Assembly (NCBI GenBank): GCA_036872755.1
Contig: JAVHNS010000012.1
Coordinates: forward strand, 1,240,001-1,304,000
DNA length: 64,000 bases
Source of the DNA: Orbilia blumenaviensis
Taxonomy: Eukaryota; Ascomycota; Orbiliomycetes; Orbiliales; Orbiliaceae
Reading direction: 5' to 3'
In this document: one piece after another, positions 50,134 through 61,518 of the stretch
How the letters are laid out: each line of letters starts with the position of its first letter
Position numbering within the stretch: position 1 is the stretch's first letter
Program-made: the position numbers and the translations under genes
The notes under the pieces: generated by a model
The model's input: the letters and a program-made list of their open reading frames with translations, nothing else
What the model was told of the DNA's origin: nothing
The model's database searches: none

Positions 50134-51470
50134 CATATATATGTCTGATCTATATATCGGTTGAGAATGTTTTTAATGCAGTAGAGTGTGGAAAGAACAA
50201 TACGAAGAAAACACTGTTAACCTCGCTACGGAAAGTTCTACCGTATTTATACATTTTCGCTAGATCGCTGTGGACAGTACTACCACGTGCATATATAGCC
50301 ATAAATCCTTATTCGCTCTGTGTTCTTGACCCCTTGTTGAAAGGCCCACTGGTGACGAGGCGAGCTTCGTTGGCGCCCCACCCTCAGGTGAATTTCAGAG
50401 AAGTTCCACGTGTGTGGGAAATACCATACTACCTCTCTCGGTTCCCCGGCTCGGAATATATGGTACATTTTAGTACTACGAGACTGGTCAACAGCGTCTG
50501 GGGCCGAGACTACTACGAGACTAATTTTTCGTCATTGTTGCACAAGGCTCACTTATAATATACCTAGTTACTTGGTGTACGCATCCCCGTCGGTATATCC
50601 CTGTATATCCCAGTTAATCTGGCTTCATTCCTAAAGTAGGCCTTAACTAATCCAGTAACTGTAAGAAATTTAAGATACCAATCCTACACACCAGGCGCTT
50701 CTACAGCTGACTTAACATTCGGAATACATCATACTAAAAAAATAGATGCCTATCTATAGTCTGCGCTTTCTTACATCGAAACGATACTTGTTGATACCAA
50801 TGATCGCTCCTAGTCAGCTGGCACTCTCCAACCCCTACCGTACCTCCCGACCCCTGGCCCTGCCTACCAGCTGCCGAGCTACTGGGCAAATATCTACTTA
50901 GATAATTAATCCCAGCAGACCAAGTTAACCCCATGCTATCATAGTGATTTACCTGATAAGTAAGCGTCTCTAAAATGATAGCGGGGCAGATAAAGTAAGC
51001 CGCGGCTTCGAATTCGCCGACGACGTACTTGTTCGGTTAGATTGATATGTAAGCGCAGTGTTAAGAGGCGAATTGAGACCAATTAGAATACGGTGGTCAA
51101 AACTTTTCGATAGTTTCACTTTGCCAGTTTTTACACCCGGCCTTTCGGCGAATTTTGTTGTGTATGCATGTATCATATCCAGATCAAATTCCATTGTAAA
51201 CATCTGTTAGAATCTAACCCTCCAGATATTTAGCTGAAGTTAGTAGAGTGGAATATAGAATATACGATCGAAGGACTATTTATCCTTCCACAGGAATCTC
51301 CATCAAGATTCTGTGTCCATATGGGCCTTATAACCTTAGTAGATTAGCTAGTCAGGCTTAAGTAGGTAGGGCCATCAGCAGCCTTCATGGGAGCACATAC
51401 CTCAATGGGGCCGCACGATTGATTCTTCAGATTCGAATTCTCAATAAGCACTTTACTCTTGCTGCGCTTC
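50134..51470. other. Gap with unresolved coding-like fragments
   Basis: Minus-strand open stretches at 51203-50970 and 50934-50734 look partly protein-like: one frame reads FEAAAYFICPAIILETLTYQ near 51010-50950, ending at a GTAAAT donor. I could not assemble them into a gene or recognise a family. Confidence 0.3.
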
Positions 51471-52704
51471 TTAGAAACCATCATGGCGGCCCCACTCCGG
51501 CACAGATCTAGGAACAACGCATGTAGTAGCACCGTAGAGAGTATGGTTTTCCAAATACTCCGCTAGGTCCCTGAACATGTCGAAATGATCATCGTTCCTA
51601 GACCCTTCAAACCCACGCCTGCCGAACCCTACAATTCTTCTTGCATTATCGAACTTAATCCAGCGTGCGGTCTCCTCTCTATTGGAACTGCGCCGACTAA
51701 GTACCCCGAATTCATGATTGAGTCTATCCTCAAAGGCCAGCTGCCGAAGCCTTCCAATCTTCTCCATACTGGAGTTATATCCCGGTGTCCCTGCGATAGA
51801 GGTCCCTAAATTTGCTCGCAGACATGGTGGGACATTGTAATTTCCGTATGGTGAGAGCATTTTGTAGTAAGAGTACTGGAGCGCGAACATCGATATCCAG
51901 AAATCGAGCGAATGGGCATCTCCGCCAAGCCCGCGAACATTTGTATCGTGAACATGACCGAGTCTTTGAGTAAATTATTTTTAGTTAGTTTAAAGTACCA
52001 GCAGCCTCTGTATCCTTGTAGAAAATATGTGTTTGAGGCAGGACTAGCATATTGAATCTTGACGCCAGCTTACTCGTGGAGAAGGACTGTAATAAGTTGT
52101 CTGAATGAGACGCACACATTCTTATCCCGGCTGGATCGTAATTGAAGTCCGATGTAATTAGGCCCTTGGTTATCACTAAAATCTGTGAACCCAATCGGAT
52201 CGTCTAATATTTGTTCGTACGTTAGTATAATGCAAAGATATAGTAGCATCAGCCCAGAGGCTATATGCACCCAAATTCAATGAAATCAGTAACTAAGACT
52301 GTATTATACGTACTTTCTGAACCTGGCCCCAGTTCTACTAATACGGGCACACTAAGTTGATATAGCTCCATCAAAGGCTTAACGAGCCTCGCTAACCTAA
52401 CGAAAATACTCTTGCGTTCCTCAAGTTGGGGTCCACTTTGGACGTCAACGTATCGGAATGCATAGCATTGATTATCGCCAACAGGAACTCGGTGATTACA
52501 AGTCTCCTCACGAGCGATAGGCTCCCCTGTGCCGGAGAGTGGATAAGGTGCATCAATTAGGGAGGATATACTGAACATTGGTATATGCCTCCCGAGGCAA
52601 TGCCCACAGTTAAGACGTATGTGCGAGCATATGCGGGATGGCGCCTTCGGTTTTCCCACCTCGACATAACGGCCAATTGCTGCTGGCTCGATCTTGGCTG
52701 ACAT
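51471..52704 (-). CDS. Putative zinc metallopeptidase with spliced HELGH motif
   Basis: Three minus-strand exons: 52704-52314, 52260-52074 and 51963-51471 (introns GTACGT...ATATAG, phase 1; GTAAGC...CTAAC...CAAAG, phase 2); 356 residues. The second intron splits a Glu codon, and removing it creates VLLHELGHVHD followed by GLGGDAHSLDFW. This is an HExxH zinc site with nearby His/Asp residues that may supply the third ligand. Exon 1 has a His/Cys patch (CSHIRLNCGHCLGRH). Exon 3 continues with helices and an Arg-rich segment. The pattern resembles zincin-type fungal proteins of unknown role; I cannot name the exact peptidase family. No signal peptide, so cytosolic or nuclear. The motif forming exactly at the join strongly supports the model. 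Confidence 0.68.
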
Positions 52705-55239
52705 GATGCATAGAATATTCGCGTTTTGATACTTATAGCTTTGGACGGGATGTGACAATAAAACCCTTTTTCATAGAGATCGAAGTGTAGGGATAAACAG
52801 GACCACACTGTAGAGAAATTTTAGCCCCGATCCTATGCATAGTAGTGCACCTACATGATTTTACAAGAATTATTTGAGATTTATAGGTTTAATAAACCGG
52901 TCTTACACAAGAGTTAAGGGGGGGGAGGGGGGGAAGGAACCTTGATCGACCTAGTTGGATCTTGATATGTCAAGGGATGGTTTGCCGTACATTTGTGAGA
53001 TCGCGAAGTGTACGCAGCACACAATCGTCATCTACAGAAATCGACTTATCTAAGACAACTTAATGCCGAGAAGACTCATCGCTGTGTTGTAAATTTGCAT
53101 GATGTCAAGGCTCTCTCTCGCACATAGGCGCTCATTAAACATCCACGCGAACAATAATCAAAGAAGAACATTGATTAATTCATATAGAACATACAATACA
53201 ATATACTAGGATACTTAACAGCCAATCTTTTTGATTGAATTAGTGTCAAGGATGATGGAGATTATGACGCCAAGGAGGAGGAGGAAGAGGAGAATCAATG
53301 GTGGCATATCTCAATGCTTTTTAAATGGTAGTCAGCGATACACGTGAATGATATTGAAAGCAGCCCGGCGCGGCGTTAGAGTTTCTATATAGCTGGATGG
53401 AATATTACCGCCTTGAGAGCTTGGTGGTCGTCTAGCCCCTACATTGCTCTGAATATTTGAACCCCTACGGAAATTTGCAAATTTGTTCACGTTGCCAGAC
53501 TTACAGTATCGCAGTTAGACTTACAGTATCGCAGTTATACTACACATCCCCGAACTCCAGGCCGCGACAGGATTTTACTTCGAACGTATGAATATTTATA
53601 TAGATCATAGAATTAGAAGCCAACCCAGCCTAGTACAAGCCCGCAAGGGCATTATAACACTTAACTACTTATACTGCAGGTACATAGACGCATAACTGCG
53701 TGTGGAGGAAACATGTCTGTACTTAGAAATGTGGCTTACGGGGAGCTTAAAATCCTGAAGATCGATGATCTTTTACAAACAAACCTATACGGCTTCACTT
53801 GATTCTACGTCTAGAGAATCATCTATGGCGGCCAAAATGTGTCAAAACGATATATATATAACAACACCATGTAATATCCCTAGATACCTTATATATGTAT
53901 TATAATTTAAGCATTTTTTTGTTTGTTTATAGATAAAATACCAATTTACTTTTTCATTTGCGACAGCGGACATATGATTTTATTGGAAAAGTCACAGCGC
54001 TAGCAAGAGAGTGCAAGACCTTTCAAATCAACTAGTTAACTATATTGTTCAATTACTAAAAAACAACCAGACAGTCAGTCAGAAGTACCTAGTCACTAAG
54101 CTTTTCGCTACCTAGCTGTCTAGATATCTAGCTGTACGACTGCTGGCTGCCTCCCTAGCTGCTGGGGCGGCCGGCGTCAGGCTGGTAGTTGAGCATAATC
54201 ATGAAAATTAACACACTTATGCCTCGCTCAGGTTGTAACAAATATATTTCGCGAAGCCGCAACATACACCTTCCGCGATTCTGTCTCACACATCGTTTTT
54301 GACGCATTTTGGCCGCCGTGCTTATGCACTCAAATTTAGTCTGGTCGAGTGTAGCAGGGAGCGCATGGTACATTATATAAATAATCGGTATCAACTTGCA
54401 ATTTCACTGAATCTAAACCCTGCCGCCCTGTACAGTGGCCACAACACTACAACATAAAATATAATCTGTGATTCAACGGCTCGTAGATCTTAAATATCGT
54501 AACTCCATTCGTCTAGTCAATTAATTCATGTTAATTGAGTTTTGACATATTGAGCAAGGTGTTAAGCTACATTCGCTGGCTCTTCGTGCGGGGCTTGCTC
54601 TCTAGCTATCCAACCCCCATTGCGCTATGCCCCGGAGGAGTATATCTTCAGTCTATAGCAGACCAATCCGCTAACACAGGACACTTAATTGCTTGGAGCT
54701 AAAAAACCAAAGATGTTTAAACGGTGACGTGGGACAATAAGGCGAGCCAGCTCAACTGCTCGATGCACGAAGGCGGCTGCGCAAGCACCAACACGCAATA
54801 TGCAACACATCAATCAAGGCGCCATTCGAGACGGGTCATGGCATGACCATCATGCACATGTGCGGTTGGTAGCAGCTTTAGCTTTTTGATTGATCCAACG
54901 GAGTTGTGGTGATTGAAATTAGTCGCAGCGCTTTTTCTCACTACTTTCGGTTCCATCGTGAGCTATCTTTGGAGCCTGGAAGGTTGCTTAGCTTTGTTTT
55001 CAACCGTTCCAAAAAAATCTACCCTTTCACGACTTAGTAGTCATAGTATTTGCATGGATTCTGTTTGCAATTTGTAGATTCCTCAACATTCTTACTACCC
55101 CGCTCCTTAGGTTGAGATTTCGAGGACGGTAATTGTCCGACAACACCAGCACACCGAACGACCAATATATCGATAGAACTATACCATACAGCTGGATCTT
55201 CATATTTCGGCCTTCTGCGCCGCCCATATATTAGACACC
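52705..55239. other. Gene-free interval with small repeats
   Basis: Contains a G8-A-G7 run at 52918-52933, a 20-bp tandem duplication at 53497-53536 and AT-rich stretches (53850-53950). No gene recognised. The promoter of the F-box gene lies at its right end. Confidence 0.5.
53497..53536. repeat. 20-bp tandem duplication
   Basis: Two perfect adjacent copies of AGACTTACAGTATCGCAGTT, the second followed by a near-match ATAC. Apparently recent. Confidence 0.9.
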
Positions 55240-56832
55240 ATGGCGTCTTTAGCAGCTCTCCCGCCGGAGATTTTTTATCATACAGCGGAGATAGCAGACA
55301 TAAAGGACAGTTTGCTGAACTTACGATTAACTTGCAAAGTTCTAAACGCAAAGCTCCGGAGCATGCATTTTGACCAACTTTACCACACGCAGAGAATTAT
55401 CTTCACCCCTTTATTTTTAAAGCGACTTATCGCAATATCACAGAACCCGTCCGCTCCTCACTTGAGAGCTCGTCATCTTGCCATCGATGTGAAGACTCCA
55501 TGCGTCTCAAAGATAGAAAAGATGCAGAAATTCGACAATACATCTTTTGGCTTGGAGCTAAGGCCGGTTGGTGCTGAGGAAGAGGAAGCCTTTAAGACTA
55601 TGGAATGTCTAGCCTATGACCATACAACATCAGTTCGAGATATAAGTAATGGGCGGTATCCATTACCAGTTGAGCTGCTGGCGTCAGTTCTTTCAGTTTT
55701 TCCTCACCTAAAATCCATTTCCTTCTATCGAGTGCGACATTCAAGCTCAGGATTTTCGCCGTTTGAATTCGATCTTATTTATCCAGGTCTTGGATTTCGT
55801 CCTGGGAAATATCCTTCAAGAAAATTACAGAGAATTGCACAGGAGTGGATGGAATGGAGCATGCCATCGGAATTCTCTAAGTTATGGTGGTGTTTATTTC
55901 GCGCACTCCAGCTTATCGGTCCATCTGGGATACAAACAGTGACAATAGACGAGACTGTTCGGCGGGTTGTATCCGTGTCCTTCACAGAAGGGCTTGAGCT
56001 ACTAAACCGCGAAATAGCCTCTAGGGAGAATTCACGCTCAGTACTGGACTTACGCCGTTTAGATATAACCCCCCACGCTTCGCACTTCGAAGAGGCGGAT
56101 TCTGGAAGCTTGTGTCGATGGTTGGGCAGTATCGGGACCCAGCTAACATATTTGAGGCTCGATTTTAATTATACAGACAGATTTATGTTACCAATATCCC
56201 TCAAACTACCTAACCTCAAGGGTCTTGAGATTGAACCCGGGGTCCTAAACTTCGACAACTTCATGACCTTCTTGGGCAACCTTACAGCCCCATTACAGAC
56301 ACTAATTTTAACCGCTGTGAGCTTCCCTGGCTGGAAGAAGGGGGTTTACTTCGACTTGATTCAATACGTTCGTCAGCAATTCGACAAACTTCGTCTGTTT
56401 CTGTTGGATCTCAGCGGAATGAGGATCTACTTTCAAATTGTTACATTCTTCTTAACAGGAGGATGGAAGCCACAATATCTCTACAACTTTCATATCGAAG
56501 AACCACCGCACTCTATAGGCTTTCAGGAAAATCTAGCCGCCCCACTAGACCCAGCCTATAAAACAGATGAATTTTGGAATTCCATAAGGGAATTGGAGTC
56601 CACCGACTACGGATCAACTTTCGCTCTTAAGTACGGGGATACCGATAACCCGGAATTTGATGACGAAGATCACGATTCCGATAGCGATTTCTCTCCTTAC
56701 GACGGCTATGAGAAAACTGATTACATTGATGGGGTCGGTTGGTATCATCAAGAGGATCTCGTTTTCGATACAGATGATGAGCTTGAGTACCGATCTGATT
56801 ACGAGTCCGACCAAGACCTGGAGCAAATCTAA
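55240..56832 (+). CDS. F-box protein
   Basis: Single exon, 530 residues. Residues 4-45 form a standard N-terminal F-box (LAALPPEIFYHTAEIADIKDSLLNLRLTC). The body (to about 440) is alpha/beta with irregular Leu-rich strands (LTYLRLDFNYTD, LPNLKGLEIEPG, LQTLILTAVSF), suggesting degenerate leucine-rich repeats for substrate binding. The C-terminus (about 460-530) is very acidic with Asp/Ser/Tyr runs (DDEDHDSDSDFSPYDGYE). Expected to act as an SCF ubiquitin-ligase adaptor; substrate unknown. Such F-box genes form large variable families in filamentous fungi. Start at 55240 is clear because the F-box follows immediately. Confidence 0.85.
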   Translation: MASLAALPPEIFYHTAEIADIKDSLLNLRLTCKVLNAKLRSMHFDQLYHTQRIIFTPLFLKRLIAISQNPSAPHLRARHLAIDVKTPCVSKIEKMQKFDNTSFGLELRPVGAEEEEAFKTMECLAYDHTTSVRDISNGRYPLPVELLASVLSVFPHLKSISFYRVRHSSSGFSPFEFDLIYPGLGFRPGKYPSRKLQRIAQEWMEWSMPSEFSKLWWCLFRALQLIGPSGIQTVTIDETVRRVVSVSFTEGLELLNREIASRENSRSVLDLRRLDITPHASHFEEADSGSLCRWLGSIGTQLTYLRLDFNYTDRFMLPISLKLPNLKGLEIEPGVLNFDNFMTFLGNLTAPLQTLILTAVSFPGWKKGVYFDLIQYVRQQFDKLRLFLLDLSGMRIYFQIVTFFLTGGWKPQYLYNFHIEEPPHSIGFQENLAAPLDPAYKTDEFWNSIRELESTDYGSTFALKYGDTDNPEFDDEDHDSDSDFSPYDGYEKTDYIDGVGWYHQEDLVFDTDDELEYRSDYESDQDLEQI

Positions 56833-57093
56833 GATTAACACAGATACTTGGGTCTAATACAATCCACGTTGTAACAAAAGGGAATAACTAAGACAGGTAG
56901 TAAAGTAGGTCTTCTGATATGTGAGCTCTGGAAAATTTGCAAGAAACCAAACCCCCAAAGCGCCAGTCCGGGTATAATTCCTGGTTTAGATAAAAAGCAA
57001 AGAATTCTAAGCACCCCTCTATATCCACAAGCTGTAAAAACAAACACCCCCCCTCTAATAGGAAACCAGCGCTCAAGTAGACATGTAGTATCA

Positions 57094-57729
57094 CTAGCTA
57101 TTCTCCTTGGGGATGACACATTCAACTACCCTCCTCAGTCCGCCAGCCCACCCGGCGACCCCGCTCTCCCTCCTCATAAACCCGACAATCTCTTCCCGGC
57201 AAGCCTTGACATCCAAGGTTTCATCGACAACAAATCCTTGCAATAGCTCCCTAATCCATTCCTTCTGGCCGCTAGTCGTCCCCCCGTCCCCCGTCTTTGG
57301 GAGTAGGGATTTGTTGATCCTGGTTTGTAGCTGTGTTCGTTCGGATTGCGATAGCGTTGTAGAGAGGTTATATAACGCTGGGAGGAGAGTAGATAGAGGG
57401 TGTGAATCTTCGGATTGTGTAGCTATTCCGCCGCTTGCTTCTCCGTCGACTGCTTCAGTCGATCGAGGTGACGCTTTATCGACTGGTGTCCCGCCGCCTA
57501 AGGGGCTCACGCCACGTGAAGCAGCTGTTCCGGGAACAAGGTTTGAATTCCGGGATGTGGAGCGAGAGAGTGAGGCGGTAGGCGATGGGATGTAACCCGC
57601 TGGGAGGTCGTTCCAGTGTTGGGTTATTGTGCCGGATTGGTGGGATTGCGCACGAGCTGGTGGACCGGGCATGTTCGAAGGGGGAGGAGGTGGTTGTGTC
57701 ATTTTCGCCTGGTTTTGATATGTATTCAA
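57094..57729 (-). CDS. Pro-rich protein with helical C-domain, function unknown
   Basis: Single exon, 211 residues, or 202 if translation starts at the second Met (MTQPPPPP). The N-terminal half is Pro/Ser/Gly-rich and disordered. The C-terminal 100 residues are helical (LSTLLPALYNLSTTLSQSERTQL; EWIRELLQGFVVDE; REEIVGFMRRESGVAGW). The helical part is loosely reminiscent of SRA1-type domains, but I cannot claim this. Its promoter region is followed on the same strand by the Cys-rich membrane protein gene upstream. Good GC-rich coding character supports a real gene. Confidence 0.6.
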   Translation of the reverse strand: MNTYQNQAKMTQPPPPPSNMPGPPARAQSHQSGTITQHWNDLPAGYIPSPTASLSRSTSRNSNLVPGTAASRGVSPLGGGTPVDKASPRSTEAVDGEASGGIATQSEDSHPLSTLLPALYNLSTTLSQSERTQLQTRINKSLLPKTGDGGTTSGQKEWIRELLQGFVVDETLDVKACREEIVGFMRRESGVAGWAGGLRRVVECVIPKENS

Positions 57730-58161
57730 GAGGGAGCTGAGATATCCTAGATGAAGTCGTAGATGGTTTGAAGAAGTAGGGGAACCGGTAGTAACCGCGA
57801 TAGGTTGAAAGGGGGAGGAGAGTTTGGAGTTTGGAGTTGACAGCTTAGTTCAAGCGACAAATGCCAAGACCTCTACTGGTAACCATGGTTTTGGGCTAAT
57901 TTCCTAAAAAGGAAATTTTGAAACTCAACACCATGATAGATGAACAGTCTACGGGCTGGTCCTTTTTTATGGGGACAAGCAGCCAGGCCTCCAATCCATA
58001 ATTTACTGCCTCCAAGCTGTCTGGCACACTTCAAAGTTATTTTAAGTAGCCTTACACTAAAATTTTACGGCCTATATTCATCCGAATTGGTAAACCTGTC
58101 ACTATCGTCAACTATTACATATAAAATATCGGTACAAACATGCCTGTATAAGCCAAATAGT
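57730..58161. other. Short intergenic gap
   Basis: 432 bp separating two minus-strand genes; no feature recognised beyond probable promoter sequence. Confidence 0.5.
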
Positions 58162-59464
58162 TCATCTCCACCCAGCTTGGTCTTGTGTGCCCCCATACCC
58201 CATCTCTTTTGTTGAGGGATCATTATGTATCGGCACAATCGGAATATCCTGCCTACCCCTCCCCAGTTTGTAAGCTACAAAGGCTATCGCTGTGATAACC
58301 GGTACAGCAACTCCGATTGCGATACCAGCAATAGCTCCGCCACCTAGCCCTTTGCTGCCTCCTGCACCACCGCCACTATTTGGGTGGGGTGTAGATGTAG
58401 AAGTTTCCGTGGTTATAGTCCCTAACGAAGTTCCGGTCTGGCTAGCACCAGCCGAAGTAGTCGAACCAGGGGATGGACTACTACTCGTGGTGTTGTCTTC
58501 GGATGTTGTGGGATTTGGTTGAGGTCTCAAAGTGCTCTCCGCCCCCGTTGAGCTACTTGATGAGACCCCTCCCGTAGGCCGGGTTGTTGTTACTCTGTCT
58601 GGCAGCTATAATACTTATCAGTGCTTTCTCATGCTATATGGACATCCAAATACGGCCGTGCGGACTGTAAGGAAGCAGAAATTTAAGGATACGTGTCGTT
58701 ACATATATATACATATATCACGAAGATTAGATTAACTATACCTGTTGAAATTGAAACGTTCCCAAGCCTGTAATCTCGTCTCCGAAGACAATTATTGCCC
58801 TTGCATTGTAGTTCGCCTGAAAAACTTTGCCGCTTGTCGTAATATCATCATCCCATTCGAAGCATGATATGCTGATAGGGTCTCTGGCCAACGGGTTGAC
58901 AAAAGATGTTACGAACCCCGCGCCACCTAGCGTCTTCCCTGATGGAGATTTAATCCTACAAATTTATTGCGAATATTTCAAAATTAGAGATTTATATTGG
59001 GGACGACCCTATCATATACCAAGTATATAGTATATGTAAATGCACAAGAATACATACGATGGACAACAGACGGTGCCCCTCTGGTCTCCAATCCAAGGAT
59101 TTGCTGCATTGTTCGGCACCGTCGAGTACCCTTCCGGACAAACACCGAGGGCATAAAATCCCCAGGTGTTATAATTTGGTGGGCAACAAGTATTGTATTC
59201 TCCAGTGTCCGAATTGATATTACATCCGATATACCATCTTGTAAAAAACCTCGATACAAAAGTACTCTCAGCGTTGATATTGTCGTAAAATCGACTGGTC
59301 CACCATATCGAACGGGAGAAACAGTCCGCAGGGGGTGTAAACGCTGCCAAAGAACCGAACGTCGTAAGGGTCGGGGTAACTAAGGTTAAATCTATAGCAA
59401 TAACCTGGCTTGTGAAGAGCAGGAAAATAGAGAGAATTGACAGCATGTGTTTTAGACGTGGCAT
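58162..59464 (-). CDS. Cys-rich single-pass membrane protein (fungal surface protein)
   Basis: Three minus-strand exons: 59464-59058, 58955-58742 and 58605-58162, with GT..AG introns in matching phases; 354 residues. Residues 1-23 are a signal peptide (LSILSIFLLFTSQVIA). The extracellular part has paired Cys (DCFSRSIWW, IGCNI, YNTCCPPNY, GVCPEGYS, TVCCPS), then SISCFEWDDD. A Ser/Thr/Pro-rich stalk follows (about 210-285), then a Gly-rich stretch, one membrane helix (AIAGIAIGVAVPVITAIAFVAYKL, about 298-320) and a 35-residue cytosolic tail. This is the usual layout of fungal wall-sensing or surface glycoproteins. Ligand unknown. The splice joins each preserve the Cys pattern, which supports the model. 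Confidence 0.78.
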
Positions 59465-60276
59465 TTTGAATTCGGGTTAAGCATGTTCATGGGCTCGTCG
59501 TCTAGTGCGCGGTTCGTTGTCGGTGGTGGCACCTACTCGTTCTGGGCGGGCGGCAGAAACGAAGAGAAAGCCAAGAAGGATGGCGAGGGAAATCCGGGGA
59601 GCCTCATCTTATAAATTCGATTTCCCCACCGCTATAATACTAGTTCATGGTTAGACTGATCAGATCAGCTCAGCTGTTTTGAAAGTGACAGGGTCTGTGT
59701 AACTCTATATGTTCAGGCCCACTATACAGCAGACCGGGTATATGGTTATCGATTATCGCATGCGCTAGGAGGCTTCGCACTCTTATCGGCTGGTGGGATT
59801 AAAACTTGCTTCTTAAGATGAAAACACTCTTTGATACTCCGCTGCGCGCTGACCACGGAGACAGTGACACACCTATTATGAAAAATTCAGTCGTCAGGAA
59901 TGCATTTGTAAACTTGTACGCAATTGATACGTGCCGTCGATAACGTTATGGTGACCAGGATGGCGGACGAATTTCAAATTCAAGTTGCGCGAGCATTGCT
60001 CGCCTCAACGTTAAGTTCCGTCGACGGTGAAAAATTGTGAGATAGAAACATTAAAATATCATTTCGATGCGCTCGATATACCGGTCAAGATTCTCATGGA
60101 ATCGTACGATTCAAGAACCCACCTTGGTCTCTTATCTTGCATATCTACATCTATAAGTCTGAAACTTTTCCCCAGAAACGCCGAACGAAAAAAAAAAAAA
60201 CTCGCTTACAAGTACAGACATATATCGTACAAACTACCGTCACAGTATGGGAGTCGAAATTCTGAAGCCTCATATT
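59465..60276. other. Intergenic region between surface-protein and RCL1 genes
   Basis: Promoter of the surface-protein gene at the left. Poly-A run at 60189-60200. No gene recognised. Confidence 0.5.
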
Positions 60277-61518
60277 CTATGCAACTTTCCTTCCAACATT
60301 GCCGACACCTTTACCCACGACTCCCAAGCTTATTAACTTTCCTTCATCCATGCCACCCATTCCGCCACCGGCGAGGCCCTCGCTTCCACTCCACTCCTTC
60401 ACCAGAGCCTCTCCGCACCCGAAGGCCTTCCAGTCTCTAAGATGACCGACGAACTCTTCTTCAATGATCCCCTTTCCAAGGACCACTCTACCAACATCTT
60501 CGCTGCCCATCATCATCAAACTGACTACTGTCTTAGCACCAATCCTTTGGACACACCCACCTTTCTGGATCTCTTCCACAAGCCTTAATGCGCAACCTCT
60601 GCCGATTTCTTCAGGGGTTCTGATGACCTCGGTACTGCTCCCCCAATCAGCACTATATATGCAATCTGTACTGCTTGTGGCCACCAGGCTCATCCCAAAA
60701 CCAGGCGTACCCCTCTTTCCACCTTCTGCAGCTGGTGCGTGGCCTCCAACTTCAGAGTAGATGTAGATATCATTGATAAACTGATTTAAGACCTCTCTCG
60801 CTGCGTGAATCATCCGCTGATTGTTTCCCGCGCTAACACCCAGCGTAAAACTGACACCGCGGATCCTCTTTATCCTTCCAGGATTTCGAAGATGTAGTGT
60901 CGGCGGCAACCTGATCTGGTGTCCAAATTGCAGTGTAACTTCACCACCCCCACCTGGCGAACAAGAACGTTTGTTGATTCGACACTCAAGCTTTGCAATG
61001 ATGTTGAAATGAGAATATAGGGGCAATATGGCGGTGCGGAATGTATCGACGCTGTAATCTTGCTCTGTAGATGAGGTTACGCATCCTGGGCCTGAGAACA
61101 CGATGTGAAATGGGGATTTTGAAAATGGTGCTAGGATACAGGTCGGCTCTAGAAAGTATGTTACGCTTCTAGTGGATGATTCGGCGGATATGACGTGCTT
61201 GATGATCTTAGATGCTGATGAAGTCGCAGAGTTTGGAGACGGGGTATGGCCGATTAAACCTGGTTTGTAGAGCAATGTTGTACCAGTCTCAGAGATTTGG
61301 AAAACCCCACCGTTGGTAAGAGACGATAAAAGACGGAGAAATGAGACCTCGTGCGGGAGAAGACCAGGTGTGAGGGAGTTGGACCGGATGGAAGTTATCC
61401 TGATGGGTTTGCCAGTCAATGTTGCTTGTACCAGACGATGCCGAAAGGCCGTGCTCGATGTGAATGTAAGGGTCTGCGGAGCAGATGATAACGATTGTTT
61501 CGACGCCATCTTGACCAA
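60277..61518 (-). CDS. RCL1: RNA 3'-terminal phosphate cyclase-like protein Rcl1 (18S rRNA processing)
   Basis: Single exon, 413 residues; the second Met (MASKQS, base 61509) is an equally likely start. The sequence follows the cyclase-like family from end to end: TLTGKPIRITSIRS, LPHEVSFLRLLSSLTNGG, FSGPGCVTSS, YSVDTFRTAILPL, RIKRIRGVSFTLGVSAGN, ARE(V)LNQFINDIYIY, GFGMSLVATSSTDCIYSAD and PEEIGRGCALRLVEEI. Rcl1 acts in the nucleolus with Bms1 in the SSU processome for cleavage at site A2. The first 15-20 residues and the Gly-rich end (SEGLAGGGMGGM) are lineage-specific. No introns. The gene is of normal length for the family. Confidence 0.92.
   Translation of the reverse strand: MVKMASKQSLSSAPQTLTFTSSTAFRHRLVQATLTGKPIRITSIRSNSLTPGLLPHEVSFLRLLSSLTNGGVFQISETGTTLLYKPGLIGHTPSPNSATSSASKIIKHVISAESSTRSVTYFLEPTCILAPFSKSPFHIVFSGPGCVTSSTEQDYSVDTFRTAILPLYSHFNIIAKLECRINKRSCSPGGGGEVTLQFGHQIRLPPTLHLRNPGRIKRIRGVSFTLGVSAGNNQRMIHAAREVLNQFINDIYIYSEVGGHAPAAEGGKRGTPGFGMSLVATSSTDCIYSADWGSSTEVIRTPEEIGRGCALRLVEEIQKGGCVQRIGAKTVVSLMMMGSEDVGRVVLGKGIIEEEFVGHLRDWKAFGCGEALVKEWSGSEGLAGGGMGGMDEGKLISLGVVGKGVGNVGRKVA

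Noticed and set aside
50734..51203. Possible two-exon minus-strand gene
   Set aside because: Protein-like fragments could not be joined in frame with good splice signals; left as unresolved.
60027..60440. Plus-strand open frame overlapping Rcl1
   Set aside because: Antisense shadow of the RCL1 coding sequence at its 3' part.
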